Assembly (NCBI GenBank): GCA_016187945.1
Contig: JACPIT010000009.1
Location: 607,837-671,836 of the forward strand
Direction of reading: 5' to 3'
DNA: 64,000 nucleotides
DNA from: Opitutia bacterium
GTDB taxonomy: Bacteria; Verrucomicrobiota; Verrucomicrobiia; Opitutales; Opitutaceae
Both the position numbers and the translations under genes were made by a program. Shown piece by piece: positions 1-8,896 of this stretch. The notes under the pieces are model-generated. The model had not been told where the DNA came from. It saw only the letters and a program-made list of their open reading frames with translations, and did not search any database. Each line of letters starts with the position of its first letter. Positions within the stretch are counted from its first letter, which is position 1.

Positions 1-677
1 ACGGCCAAGAAGAGACGCCGTGCATCGAGAATCTTCTGGCTGGTGATGCCCCACGCCGTGAGGCCATAGAAAAACAGCACTGCGATGGGCGCGAATCCGC
101 GAAAATCAGTCAGGCCGAGCATCGGTGCGACCATCGTGAACCCAAGGCCTACCAAGCACGAGATGGCACCGCCAATCAGGAAGATTTTGATCTCGACGAG
201 CTGAATGCCCTTCTGCAGCCGCATCTCGCGCACTCCCAAGCCGACAAGGGAAAGATAGGAAACCACGAGCCCGGCATTATAGATGATGGCGCCCGCCCCC
301 CAAATGCGAGTCTCGCGCGTGGATTCGCTAGGAATGAACCAATTCGAAACTGCAATCGCTGCCAGCGTGCTCCCGCCCACAAGCCAGTATTTCCCCTTTG
401 TGATCAACTCGCGCCATTTGCACTCGGGAGAAATGATCGAGTGCGCCAGCCACCACAACAACCAGGGGAAGAAAGCGCCAATCGCGGAGATCGCCTTGAT
501 CCATGGGACGGGATTGGGGATGTGGAATCGATTGAGCGTCCACAGGAGAGCCAACCAAAGCGCTATCCATAGAGACAACAGCGTGAAGGCCTGGTTGATC
601 TGCCGACGTGGATTGGCAAAAAATACGCTCGCAGTCGCACAGACCACAACGACCAGAGTGATGCTCTGCATGTTCAT
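1..677 (-). CDS. 7TM sensor-like membrane protein, N-terminal part (runs off window)
   Basis: The frame is open from ATG at 677 to the window edge, giving about 225 residues of hydrophobic segments with short charged loops. It is a paralogue of the N-terminal membrane region of the histidine kinase at 4762: NPVPWIKAISAIGAFFPWLL here matches NPVPWLRAAVAVGDIFPWLL there, and both membrane regions end with a QxxLDARxxLL-like exit (QKILDARRLFLA here). The missing part may therefore be a kinase core, but that is inference. Its ATG overlaps the stop of the upstream ketosynthase gene (ATGA at 677-674), so the two are probably translationally coupled. Codons are less GC-biased than in most of the window (TTT, CTA, ATA occur). 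Confidence 0.8.
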   Translation of the reverse strand, partial: MNMQSITLVVVVCATASVFFANPRRQINQAFTLLSLWIALWLALLWTLNRFHIPNPVPWIKAISAIGAFFPWLLWWLAHSIISPECKWRELITKGKYWLVGGSTLAAIAVSNWFIPSESTRETRIWGAGAIIYNAGLVVSYLSLVGLGVREMRLQKGIQLVEIKIFLIGGAISCLVGLGFTMVAPMLGLTDFRGFAPIAVLFFYGLTAWGITSQKILDARRLFLA

Positions 678-1876
678 GCGAGTTCCATCACCATGCTGGC
701 ATTATTCCCCGATAGCCCGTGCGAGTTGATGAGCGCCACGTGCGGCTGGATGTGCCGTGCCCGGTTGGAAAGATTGAGCGGACAATCGGGGTCCGGCGTT
801 TCCCAGTTCACCGTCGGCGGCACGACGCCGGTTCGAAAACTCAGTGCCACGCTTGCTGCTTGGATGGCCGCAGCCGCCCCGAGTGGATTTCCAATGGCTC
901 CTTTAAGCGAGGAAGTCGCGATTTCGCAGACGCGCGGCCCAAACACATCGCGGAGACATTGCGCCTCGATGCGGTCGATGTGTTCGTGGCCCGGTCCCCA
1001 CGCATTGATGTAGTCGACGGCGGCCGGATTCTGGCGCGCGTTCGCCAGCGCCATGCGCATGCTGTCGATCATTCCTCCGCCAGACATCTCGGAAGTGTCG
1101 TTGGCATACGCGTAACCCGAGACCCAAGCGTAGGCGCGTCGAGGACTCGTTTCGGCCTCCAATACCAACACTGCCGCGCCTTCTCCAATCACACCGGTGC
1201 TGCGCCAAAGGTCGAATGGGCGACACATCTTTTCCGGCTCGTTCGCGTTCTGGGGCGAGAGCTTGGTGATCCCAAGTTCCAACATGGGATGGTAGAAAAC
1301 AGGCGCCTCGGTCCCGGCACAGATAGCGATTTCAGCCTGTCCGGTCGCGATCATTTCGGCGCCGTGGCCGATCGCATCGAGACCGGCACAACAAGCCGTC
1401 TGGATCGCAATCACGCGCGCGGGAACGTCGATCCAATCGGCGATACGCGCTGCCATGTTGATCGGAGGCGCTTCGTAGACGACGGCCAGGTTAGCGTGCC
1501 GCGGTCCTTTGGCCATCACGTCGGTGATCGATTTGTTGACGAGATGAATGTCCATCACCGACGAACCGTTAAGGATCACCGGATTCATCCCGGCGAGTTC
1601 TTCGCGGGTAAGACCAGCATCCGCCAACGCCAATGCCGCTCCCGCCAGAGCGAACTGTGTCTGACGAGGCAGGCGCTTGGTGCTGCCGTCAACTTGGACC
1701 CAATCCGCCAGCTTGAAGTCCGGCACCTCGGCGGCGATGAACTCGCCCTTCTCCTCCAAGCGCGTCACCCGCCGCACGCGGCTGATTGACTCGTTAATGC
1801 CGCGGAAAAAATTCTCGCGGCCGATTCCCGCCGGCGTGACCGGCCCGATACCTGTGATTTTAACGCGACGTCTCAT
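674..1876 (-). CDS. Beta-ketoacyl-ACP synthase-like protein lacking both catalytic histidines
   Basis: A 400-residue protein with the FabF/KAS-II thiolase fold along its length. The nucleophile region is QTACCAG, with Cys162 aligning to the catalytic Cys, and the conserved Lys is in SSLKG (Lys325). The two catalytic histidines are replaced: NAHGT is NAWGP (Trp293) and the TGH motif is IGN (Asn330). The C-terminal NSHGLSGNN resembles the usual NSFGFGG loop. A Claisen condensation with the normal Cys-His-His triad is not expected; an acyl-carrier, partner-subunit or different acyl-transfer role is possible. I chose the start at 1876 because it overlaps the upstream oxidase stop as ATGA; a longer reading would run into that gene. 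Confidence 0.88.
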   Translation of the reverse strand: MRRRVKITGIGPVTPAGIGRENFFRGINESISRVRRVTRLEEKGEFIAAEVPDFKLADWVQVDGSTKRLPRQTQFALAGAALALADAGLTREELAGMNPVILNGSSVMDIHLVNKSITDVMAKGPRHANLAVVYEAPPINMAARIADWIDVPARVIAIQTACCAGLDAIGHGAEMIATGQAEIAICAGTEAPVFYHPMLELGITKLSPQNANEPEKMCRPFDLWRSTGVIGEGAAVLVLEAETSPRRAYAWVSGYAYANDTSEMSGGGMIDSMRMALANARQNPAAVDYINAWGPGHEHIDRIEAQCLRDVFGPRVCEIATSSLKGAIGNPLGAAAAIQAASVALSFRTGVVPPTVNWETPDPDCPLNLSNRARHIQPHVALINSHGLSGNNASMVMELA

Positions 1877-3345
1877 CGGCTTTCGTAACGTCCCGGCGCG
1901 ATGATGCCGCGCGGGTCGAGCGCGCCCTTCAACGCGCGGTGAATGGGATTTTCCGGCGGCCCCGGCAGGTCGATGCCGAGGCGATACGGAGGAAAACCGG
2001 CCGCGCGGAGCTTGCGCGCGATATGCTGCTCCGCGGCTTTCGCGGCGGCGGCCTGACCGGGCGCGATGTGGAGCGTGAACACCGTGATCAGGCAATACGC
2101 GTTCAGCACGATGTAGGTGCACGCCGCCTCCGGCCACTCCGCGCGGATGATGGCCGCCATGCGCTCCGCGTCCGCGGCATCAAGCGCGCCGACGCCGTTG
2201 CCGTATATCGCACCTTCCTCCGCGCGGTCGGGACTGAATTCGCCGGGCGGCAATGCCAGAGCCTGCAGGCCGGCGTCCGAAGGCACGCCCCAGGTCAGGC
2301 CGAACAACGGCAAAAACGACGCCAGCCGATCCGCCTGATTGCGCAGCCCAATCAGTCGCGCGAAGCGCTCGAGGCGCGCCGCACCTTGCGCGTCGAAACG
2401 GCGCGCCACCGTTCCCGCGGACAGCAGGCGCTTCAGTTCGCGCCAGCAAGCTTGCACCACGCCCCGGCGGCCGTGCATAGCGCTCAGAGCAACATGATCG
2501 ACGCTGTCAGGGAAGACCGCGCGCACCTCCTCCGCAGTGACCGCGCGGCCGCGCACTTCCGCAAGGCGGCTCGTGGCGAGCCGGCCGGTGCGGCCGGGTT
2601 CGCCGATGTGCGTCGGCAGCGTGAGCACACCGGTCTCATAACTCTCGCGCAAGAGCGCGAGCAGCTGCGGCAAAGCGCCGGTGATGACGACAGCCTGCTC
2701 CAACTCCTGCCTCCGCCGCAAGCGCACGCGCGCGGCCGTCACCACGCCGTAGTTGGACTGGAAAAACAGTCGCTCGTGCGCCGGTCCGATGGCGTGGTCA
2801 CGGGCGGGGTGGAACCATTCGGCATCCGGCCGCAACATCGTGCCGTCGGCCAGCATCAATTCCAAACCGAACACGATCTGATCGATCGGTCCCGTGTAAC
2901 CGACACCGCGCTCGAGCGCGCAACCGAGAATGCTGGTCTGCGTGCCCGCCCCTGTGATGTTGAAAGCGAGATCGGGCGCCTGCTGCTGGAGCCAGCGATG
3001 GAGGGCGCCCTGCGTCACGCCCGGTTCGATGCGCACCGACAGCGTGGCGCGATCGAGCGGGCCGATCTTGGTCCAGCCACGCAGGTCGACAATCCCGACG
3101 TCGTCACGCGCCGGCAGAAGCGAGCCGTAGCCCCAATTGCGGCCGGTGCTGATGACGTTCACCGGTGTGCCGTCTCGCGCCGCCTCCTGCAGGATGGCTC
3201 TCAGCTCCGCTTCGTCTTTCGGGCGCTTGGCCCACAAAACCCGCCGCTGGCTCCGGCACAATGTGGTCGTGACACCGCCCTGCCAGGCTTCCGGAGCGGA
3301 ATCTGGTGCCGTCGTGGTCCGACCGTGCGGATCAGGATGCTGCAT
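1873..3345 (-). CDS. FAD-binding oxidoreductase, VAO/PCMH type (4-cresol dehydrogenase-like)
   Basis: A 490-residue flavoprotein. The N-terminal half has the PCMH FAD-binding pattern: VNVISTGRNWGYGS near residues 63-76, then a VDLRGW strand, an RIEPGVTQGAL segment and an ERGVGYTG loop near 165-172. The arrangement follows vanillyl-alcohol oxidase and the 4-cresol dehydrogenase flavoprotein, which oxidise phenolic or alcohol side chains. The C-terminal half ends with LKGALDPRGIIAPGRY, the usual 'LDPxGIxAPGR' ending. No signal peptide is seen. It is the first of three overlapping genes followed by the defective ketosynthase and the 7TM protein, which suggests one pathway; the substrate is unknown. 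Confidence 0.85.
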   Translation of the reverse strand: MQHPDPHGRTTTAPDSAPEAWQGGVTTTLCRSQRRVLWAKRPKDEAELRAILQEAARDGTPVNVISTGRNWGYGSLLPARDDVGIVDLRGWTKIGPLDRATLSVRIEPGVTQGALHRWLQQQAPDLAFNITGAGTQTSILGCALERGVGYTGPIDQIVFGLELMLADGTMLRPDAEWFHPARDHAIGPAHERLFFQSNYGVVTAARVRLRRRQELEQAVVITGALPQLLALLRESYETGVLTLPTHIGEPGRTGRLATSRLAEVRGRAVTAEEVRAVFPDSVDHVALSAMHGRRGVVQACWRELKRLLSAGTVARRFDAQGAARLERFARLIGLRNQADRLASFLPLFGLTWGVPSDAGLQALALPPGEFSPDRAEEGAIYGNGVGALDAADAERMAAIIRAEWPEAACTYIVLNAYCLITVFTLHIAPGQAAAAKAAEQHIARKLRAAGFPPYRLGIDLPGPPENPIHRALKGALDPRGIIAPGRYESR

Positions 3346-3414
3346 TAGGGCGTGCGAGTGACGTCACTGTGAAATCGCACACGAGACGCGCAAGGTCTAA
3401 GTGCGAACGGCCCT

Positions 3415-4287
3415 TCACCGCTGAGATTGTGCCGCCCGGGCCAAGAGCGTCTGCGCGCGTTTCTGATCCAAAAACCAATCCGCCCAATCAGGCACGCGGG
3501 AATGGCGCCACTGCCAGTCATCGATCCAATGCGACTTGTAGAACACGTAGAAAAGCCGGCGCCCCGGGAAGAAGGCCGCCAACGCAACTTTGGTCGCCTC
3601 GTAATCGACACGCAGAACTCCGTCCGCCCGCAGCGCGTCGCGAAAACCCAGCAGCTCAACCAATATCTGGCTTCCTGCCGGATGAACTTGGAGCGCATGT
3701 GTGCGGATGGACGCCACGGCTTTCTCGAAAAAATGTCCGCCGCGAACGCCCAGATACCCGTAGCCAAGCGCGTGCAGCTTCGCCTTGGTTTCGCCAAACG
3801 CGGCCGCGAATCGGTCAGCCGGCAATGTCGCCGCCAAATCCACGATCGGTTTCGCCGCAAGCCGTTCAATCGCCGTGCTCCCGATGTGGTGCACTTCCGC
3901 CCGCGCCCCCAAGGTCTCGCGCAACAATTCCGCCTCCCGATCCGCTTCCGTCCGCCAAGCCGGATCCGACGCGCAGAGGATTACCGCGGCATTGTGGACG
4001 CCGCTCCGAGCGCGGACGTCCCCCCGCCTCTGCCCCTCGACGTCCGCGAGGCTCCGCATGCGCTCAAGCTGGCGCAACATCAGCGCATGGATCGCGCCCA
4101 AGGCCCAGCGATCCATCTTCCCGAGCGAACCGCCCTGCAGCCGCACTTTGGCCAACACGACGAGTTCGACGGCTTTGGTCCAGAGCGCCACGCACAAGGC
4201 GCGCCCTCGTTCGCGCCGCGGTATCGCCGAAGTGGGATGGGATGACATTGCTCGCGCCTGATTTGCCGCACGCCGATGCGACGTCAA
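3415..4287 (-). CDS. GrpB family protein (UPF0157, nucleotidyltransferase-like)
   Basis: Residues about 100-285 match the GrpB family: DPAWRTEADREAELLRETLG, then HHIGSTAIERLAAKPIVDL with the signature GSTA and KPIVD, and a C-terminal FYVFYKSHWIDDWQ tract. The family belongs to the nucleotidyltransferase superfamily; its cellular role is not well defined. About 95 residues precede the domain and I do not recognise them. The real start may be an internal ATG (for example MLRQLERMRSL), so the 5' end is uncertain. The 70 bp gap to the oxidase downstream leaves operon membership open. Confidence 0.7.
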   Translation of the reverse strand: MTSHRRAANQARAMSSHPTSAIPRRERGRALCVALWTKAVELVVLAKVRLQGGSLGKMDRWALGAIHALMLRQLERMRSLADVEGQRRGDVRARSGVHNAAVILCASDPAWRTEADREAELLRETLGARAEVHHIGSTAIERLAAKPIVDLAATLPADRFAAAFGETKAKLHALGYGYLGVRGGHFFEKAVASIRTHALQVHPAGSQILVELLGFRDALRADGVLRVDYEATKVALAAFFPGRRLFYVFYKSHWIDDWQWRHSRVPDWADWFLDQKRAQTLLARAAQSQR

Positions 4288-4761
4288 AAGTAAAGGCTGA
4301 CGTCATTCGCCGCCGAGTGGGGCCGCCACCGCCGTTTTCGCCGCCCGAGCGCGGAGATACGGCCGTGAAGCCCACATCGTCCAGAGCCGTTTATCTTTTT
4401 TTTAGACAGATTTTGTTTCCGGCGCAGTGCGGACCCGTTTGCTCCGTCACATGCCCTCCACGTAAACCGACCGACGGACGACCGCCGCAAATGGCCCAAT
4501 GCGCGGCGGAGCTTTTTGTCGGAGCGTGGAGGGCAGCTTTGCATCTGGCGGCGATCCTCCGTGTCAAATTGCCGAGCTTCCTGGTTATCCAGCGGGCCTC
4601 GCTGCTCCTGACTTGGCCAATGCGAGGTTGACCCGAACGCGAGCGGCTTCCCAGGCTCCGGCGGTGGGCATGCAAGAACCCGTTCACATCCCCTGCGCAC
4701 CGACGGCGGCAAACAGGGACTCCGATGATGATTCGACAGGCATCGCATCGCAAAACCCACC
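4288..4761. other. Intergenic region between divergent genes
   Basis: About 470 bp separate the GrpB gene from the sensor kinase. No ORF with convincing protein character is seen. It holds the hairpin at 4453-4534 and a short A/T-rich patch near 4392-4432, unusual here and a possible promoter area, but no clear -35/-10 pair can be assigned. Confidence 0.5.
4453..4534. repeat. Long imperfect hairpin
   Basis: The ends are perfect 10-base inverted repeats (GCCCTCCACG at 4453 and CGTGGAGGGC ending at 4534). Inner matches (CCGAC/GTCGG and CCGCCGC/GCGGCGG) continue the stem to a loop around 4490. It looks like one of the dispersed hairpin elements of this genome, but this form is not repeated elsewhere in the window. 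Confidence 0.5.
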
Positions 4762-6795
4762 ATGAATCCCTACCTCGCCTGTCTGGTCGTCGTAGTCAGC
4801 ATCGGCGCGAGCGTCGTATGGTCTGATCGACGCAATCTCGTCAGCCAGGCGCTCGCGCTCTCGGCATTCTGCGCTGCCGTCTGGATTTTTCTGTTGTGGG
4901 CGATCCGGGCCCCTTGGATCGGCAATCCGGTGCCTTGGCTGCGCGCGGCTGTGGCGGTCGGCGATATTTTCCCGTGGCTGCTGTGGTGGACCGGCCGGTG
5001 CGCCATTCAACCCCGCGGCTCGTGGCGCGATTTGTTTTCGGAGGGACGATATTGGATGACCGCTTCGCTGCTGCTCGCATCCCTCGCCCTTTCTCCGTGG
5101 TTTCTCCCGCCCGAAGCCAGTCCGTCACATCACGTGTTCGGTCCCGGCTACGTGCCACACCAAATCGCCCACCTCCTCCTCTTCCTCACCCTGCTGGTTC
5201 ACGCGGTCTTGGAGATATCGCGTCTCATGGGATTCGCGCGCTCGATGGCCAAGCTTTTCTTCATCGGCGGCGGCGTTACCGCGCTGTTGTCGGCGGCCCT
5301 GATGGTTTCGAAACACTTTGGCTACCCCCAACTGGTTCGCGGTGCACCCGTGGTGGCCTCAATTTTCTATGTCATCGGCGCATGGGCCGTCTCGAGCCAG
5401 CAACTCCTCGATGCGCGCCACCACCTGCTCACGGTGTTGCGTCGTTCGATGGCGTTGATCGGAGCGGCGTTCGTCATCACTACGTTGATGGAGCGTCCCT
5501 CGATCCTGCCGCGCGAGCTGCACGTTCTCATTTCCGCGACGAGCGGCGTCGTCCTCGCGCTCGTTTTCGATTCGCTGTCCGGCTTCGCTCTCGATCGCAG
5601 TCTCGCCAAGGGCTCGCTGGCGGCGGCGCGGGCGCTGCAACGATTCGCGACGAACATCGCCGCATTGCCGGCCGCGGAGTTGCGGGAGAGCTCCGCGCAA
5701 CGGCTGGCAGAAACGCTTTCCTGCCGCGAGGTCGCTGTGTTCTGGCGGAGCGCCGCGGATCGGCCACTCCATTTGGTCTCCGCTCATCACACGCCGCCCG
5801 ACTGCCCCGTGACGCTGGGCGACGACCATGCGCTGCTGCGGCACAGCATGCAGGAGCGCGCGCCGTGGTGGCTCGCGCGCCGGTTGCCGGCTGTCGATCA
5901 CAGCCTGGCCGGGTTCGCGCTTTGCGTGCCGGTGATCGAGCGGGGAAATGTCCTCCTGCTCGTCCTCACCGGGCACAAGAGCAGTGCGATGGGGTTCACC
6001 CAATCCGAGTTCTCCGCGCTCCAGGCCTGGGCGCTCTCCTGCCACCACACGCTCACGACGCGCGCGCTGATCGAACGCGAGCACGCCCAGCAGCAGCTCG
6101 TCTACGCCGGCAAACTCGCCGCCGGCATCGCGCATAATCTCCGCAATCCGCTCGCCATCGTGCGCGCCTACGTCGAAGCCGACTCGGCCATCGAACGTTC
6201 CCACCTCACCGAGCTCCACGATCTCGCCCTCACGGAAACCTCCCGCATCCAATCCACGATCGACAGCCTCACCGCCCTCTCGCGCGGCGAGCGTTTCGCG
6301 CTCGTGTCGCACGATCTCGACGCGCTTGTGCGCCGCGCCGTCGAGCTGAACGCGTCCTACCTCGCCGAATGCCGCGCGACGGTGGAAATCGTTTCCGCTC
6401 CCCGGCACCCACGCGCACTCGTCGAACCATGGCAGCTCACCACCGCGCTGACCAATCTCCTGCGCAACTCCGCCGAGGAAGTCGCGCGCGAAGGCGGCGG
6501 CGAGATTCGCCTCGAGCTCCAACCCGTCGCGTCCGCCTGGGTCGCGATTCGCCTGCGCGACAGCGGCCGCGGTTTGCCCCCGCACATCCGCGACGCCGTG
6601 TTCTCGCGCGACCTCTTCGCCCAAACGACGAAAGCCACCGCCTCGTCGACCCGCCGCACGGGCTTCGGCATCGGGCTGCATTCGACGATGCTGATCGTCA
6701 CCATCGGCCATGGCGGACAATTCGAGTATCGCGACGGCGCGTTCGTCATCACGCTGCCCGCCGCGCCGGCGGCGTCAGCTCCAGGCGGGGAATAG
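4762..6795 (+). CDS. Membrane histidine kinase with 7TM sensor and GAF-like domain
   Basis: A 677-residue kinase. Residues 1-225 contain about seven hydrophobic helices like the N-terminal 7TM sensor region of PrsK-type kinases. A further hydrophobic segment lies near 230-280, then a GAF-like region about 285-430. The H-box is GKLAAGIAHNLRNPLAIV with the phospho-acceptor His458. The ATPase part has an N-box (TALTNLLRNSAEEV), a G1 motif (LRDSGRGLP) and GFGIGLHSTM. It is convergent with, and overlaps by 21 bp, the REC-phosphotransfer gene, so the two loci probably form one signalling unit. The signal sensed is unknown. Its membrane part is paralogous to the gene at 1-677. Confidence 0.88.
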   Translation: MNPYLACLVVVVSIGASVVWSDRRNLVSQALALSAFCAAVWIFLLWAIRAPWIGNPVPWLRAAVAVGDIFPWLLWWTGRCAIQPRGSWRDLFSEGRYWMTASLLLASLALSPWFLPPEASPSHHVFGPGYVPHQIAHLLLFLTLLVHAVLEISRLMGFARSMAKLFFIGGGVTALLSAALMVSKHFGYPQLVRGAPVVASIFYVIGAWAVSSQQLLDARHHLLTVLRRSMALIGAAFVITTLMERPSILPRELHVLISATSGVVLALVFDSLSGFALDRSLAKGSLAAARALQRFATNIAALPAAELRESSAQRLAETLSCREVAVFWRSAADRPLHLVSAHHTPPDCPVTLGDDHALLRHSMQERAPWWLARRLPAVDHSLAGFALCVPVIERGNVLLLVLTGHKSSAMGFTQSEFSALQAWALSCHHTLTTRALIEREHAQQQLVYAGKLAAGIAHNLRNPLAIVRAYVEADSAIERSHLTELHDLALTETSRIQSTIDSLTALSRGERFALVSHDLDALVRRAVELNASYLAECRATVEIVSAPRHPRALVEPWQLTTALTNLLRNSAEEVAREGGGEIRLELQPVASAWVAIRLRDSGRGLPPHIRDAVFSRDLFAQTTKATASSTRRTGFGIGLHSTMLIVTIGHGGQFEYRDGAFVITLPAAPAASAPGGE

Positions 6796-7992
6796 CAACT
6801 CCACGACCGCGCGCCCGCCCGCCTGTCGGCACAACGCGGGAGCGGCAAACCGCGCCGAGAGGTGCGCGAGCGCGTAGAGCCGCCCGGCTTCCGGCGGTCC
6901 CGCCAGCGCCGCGGTCAACGTCGCCGCATCGAGCGCCGCGCCTTCGCACTGGCAATGAAACCGCACATAGCGCTCCGCGCGCATCGCCTCGCGGTTCAAC
7001 ACCAGCAACCCGTCGGCCGCGCCGAGAATCCGCTCCGCCGCGGCGCGATCGATCAACTCAACCGCCACCCTCGCCTCTCCGCTTCCGCTGCGACGCTCGA
7101 GCAGGAAATTCACGACATTGCGCAGCACGTTCATCAGCGCCGTCGACGAAACCGGCAGCACCAGCTCGGGCTCCGGCGGCGCGATGCGCAAGCCGCCGCG
7201 CAAACGGATGTCGGCGACGAAAATCTTCGCGAGCGCCTGCAGCGTCACGCCGACCTGCGCGCGCTGATTCTCGTTGGTCAAGTCGCCCGCCTCGGTCGTC
7301 ATCTGGCGCACCATCGCCGAAATGCGCGCCAGCGCGCCGGCGTTCGCGTCGGTGGTGAGCCGGAGCTCGTCGACGAGCCGCGGCCCGAGCGCGGCATCCG
7401 GCGCCTCCGCCGCACGCTCCGCGAGCGATTCGAGCACGGCGCCCGTCACGCCGAGCGCCGTGAGCTCATTGGCGAGGCTGTGGAAGAAACCGCGATACAA
7501 GTCGGCGACCGTGCGCGAAATTTCCACTGTGCGCGTCTGCTCCTCCAGGTGACGCCGCGCCTCCTGGCCGATCGTGGCGTCGCGACTCGCCGTGCGGTTT
7601 CGCCGCGTCTCCTCCGCGCAATCGCGCACGGCCTGCACGATCGCCGCGCGCGGCGACGCCTTCAAAATCCGGCGCCGCGCCCGCACCTCCAGCGCGCTTT
7701 CCAGCACGCCGGCCGAGTCGTCGCCGGTGTAGAGCAGCACCTCGAGACACGGGTCGATCTCGTGGAGCCCGCGCGCGATGTCGAAGCCGTCTTCGCGCGA
7801 GCGGCGCAGGTGCACGTCGAGGATCGCGACATCGAAGCGCGCGCCGCGCACCGCTTCGAGCGCTTCCGCGGGCGCCGAGCAAAAGTGCACGCGCGCCACG
7901 CCGTGCAGCGTCGCGTTGAGCACGTGGCGCTGCGCCGCGTCGTCGTCGACCGCGAGCACTTCGAGCCACGGACTGCGCGTCGCCTCGCTCAT
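6775..7992 (-). CDS. Receiver domain fused to a degenerate histidine-kinase core (ChpT-like)
   Basis: Residues about 8-120 form a receiver domain with acidic DDD near the N-terminus, the phospho-acceptor Asp in VAILDVHL and Lys in RILKAS. A helical part follows with a possible H-box, FFHSLANELTALGV. The C-terminal 170 residues keep an N-box-like TALMNVLRNVVNFLL but have no DxGxG or GxGxG ATP-binding loops. DHp plus an ATPase-like domain that cannot bind ATP is the layout of ChpT-type phosphotransferases. I infer a phosphorelay intermediate rather than a kinase. It starts one base after the stop of the OmpR-type regulator gene, so the two are cotranscribed. Confidence 0.75.
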   Translation of the reverse strand: MSEATRSPWLEVLAVDDDAAQRHVLNATLHGVARVHFCSAPAEALEAVRGARFDVAILDVHLRRSREDGFDIARGLHEIDPCLEVLLYTGDDSAGVLESALEVRARRRILKASPRAAIVQAVRDCAEETRRNRTASRDATIGQEARRHLEEQTRTVEISRTVADLYRGFFHSLANELTALGVTGAVLESLAERAAEAPDAALGPRLVDELRLTTDANAGALARISAMVRQMTTEAGDLTNENQRAQVGVTLQALAKIFVADIRLRGGLRIAPPEPELVLPVSSTALMNVLRNVVNFLLERRSGSGEARVAVELIDRAAAERILGAADGLLVLNREAMRAERYVRFHCQCEGAALDAATLTAALAGPPEAGRLYALAHLSARFAAPALCRQAGGRAVVELLFPAWS

Positions 7993-7993
7993 C

Positions 7994-8716
7994 TCAATGC
8001 AGCGCGAGGCGCCAGCCGACTTTCGCTTCCGTGGTCACCGTGCGCTCGAAATCGCCGCCGTGCTCCACGAACAGCCGCCGCAGGCGCGAGACGTAGACGT
8101 TGACCGAGTTCGAATGCGTGTTCGCGTCGGGGCCCCAGACATCGCGCAGCAACTGCTCGCGCAGCACGAGCGCCTGCGGCGCATGCGCGAACGCCGCGAG
8201 GACGCCGTATTCCTTCGGCCCGAGCTTTTCGACGTGGCCGTCGGGGAAACGGCAGCGCAGATCGGATGTGACGCTCGCGCCGGCGAACGCGAACTCCGCG
8301 CGCACTTCCACGCCGTCGATGCGCGCGGAAAAATCCGCCACCGGCGCGCCGTCGCTCCTCGCCAGCGCGCGCGAGAGGCGCGCCCGGATTTCGTGGACAT
8401 CCCACGGCTTCAGCAAAACCTCCGCGGGCTCGAGTTCCCAAATCTGCGGCACCAACGCGTGCACGATCGTCGTCGCCACCACCGGGCAGCGGCGGACCGG
8501 ACCAGTCCAGTCGCGCAGCACGTCGAGCCCGCGTCGTGCGCCGCTGTAATCCACGTCGAGGATCGCGAGCGAGAACATCTCGCGGCGATGGCGGCGCTCG
8601 CCTTCGTCGAGGCTCTCCGCGGCGACAGTCTCCCACTCCGGAAACAACGCCGGCAGCATCTCCCGCAGCAAGCGCCGCAGATCGCGCGATTCCTCGACGA
8701 TCAACACGCGTTTCAT
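7994..8716 (-). CDS. OmpR/PhoB-type response regulator
   Basis: A 240-residue protein starting MKRVLIVEESRDLRR. The receiver domain covers 1-115, with the acceptor Asp in LAILDVDYSG and the conserved Lys in EVLLKPWD. The C-terminal winged helix (about 140-240) contains LGPKEYGVLAAFAHAPQ and SVNVYVSRLRRLF, the usual DNA-binding helix region. It should act as a DNA-binding transcription regulator. I prefer this start to the one 10 codons upstream because the receiver strand begins directly after it. It is followed at one base by the REC-ChpT-like gene, its likely phosphate partner. Confidence 0.88.
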   Translation of the reverse strand: MKRVLIVEESRDLRRLLREMLPALFPEWETVAAESLDEGERRHRREMFSLAILDVDYSGARRGLDVLRDWTGPVRRCPVVATTIVHALVPQIWELEPAEVLLKPWDVHEIRARLSRALARSDGAPVADFSARIDGVEVRAEFAFAGASVTSDLRCRFPDGHVEKLGPKEYGVLAAFAHAPQALVLREQLLRDVWGPDANTHSNSVNVYVSRLRRLFVEHGGDFERTVTTEAKVGWRLALH

Positions 8717-8896
8717 GCAAGCGGGGGCCGATGACGCGAAGCCCACTTCGGCCCGGACGTGGCAGCGTCCGTCGGGCCGCTGGCGCGCGCCGCGAGCTCC
8801 GCCGCACTCCCGTCCGGGAGAGCTAACGCAGCCTCTCCCGTCTGACGACGGCGGCTATGTCGAAATCCTTCTCCGAGGAATCTCATACGCGCGCGC

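Noticed and set aside
4284..4763. Minus-strand ORF upstream of the sensor kinase
   Set aside because: It crosses a hairpin element and has several unlikely Cys/Arg clusters; no family resemblance.
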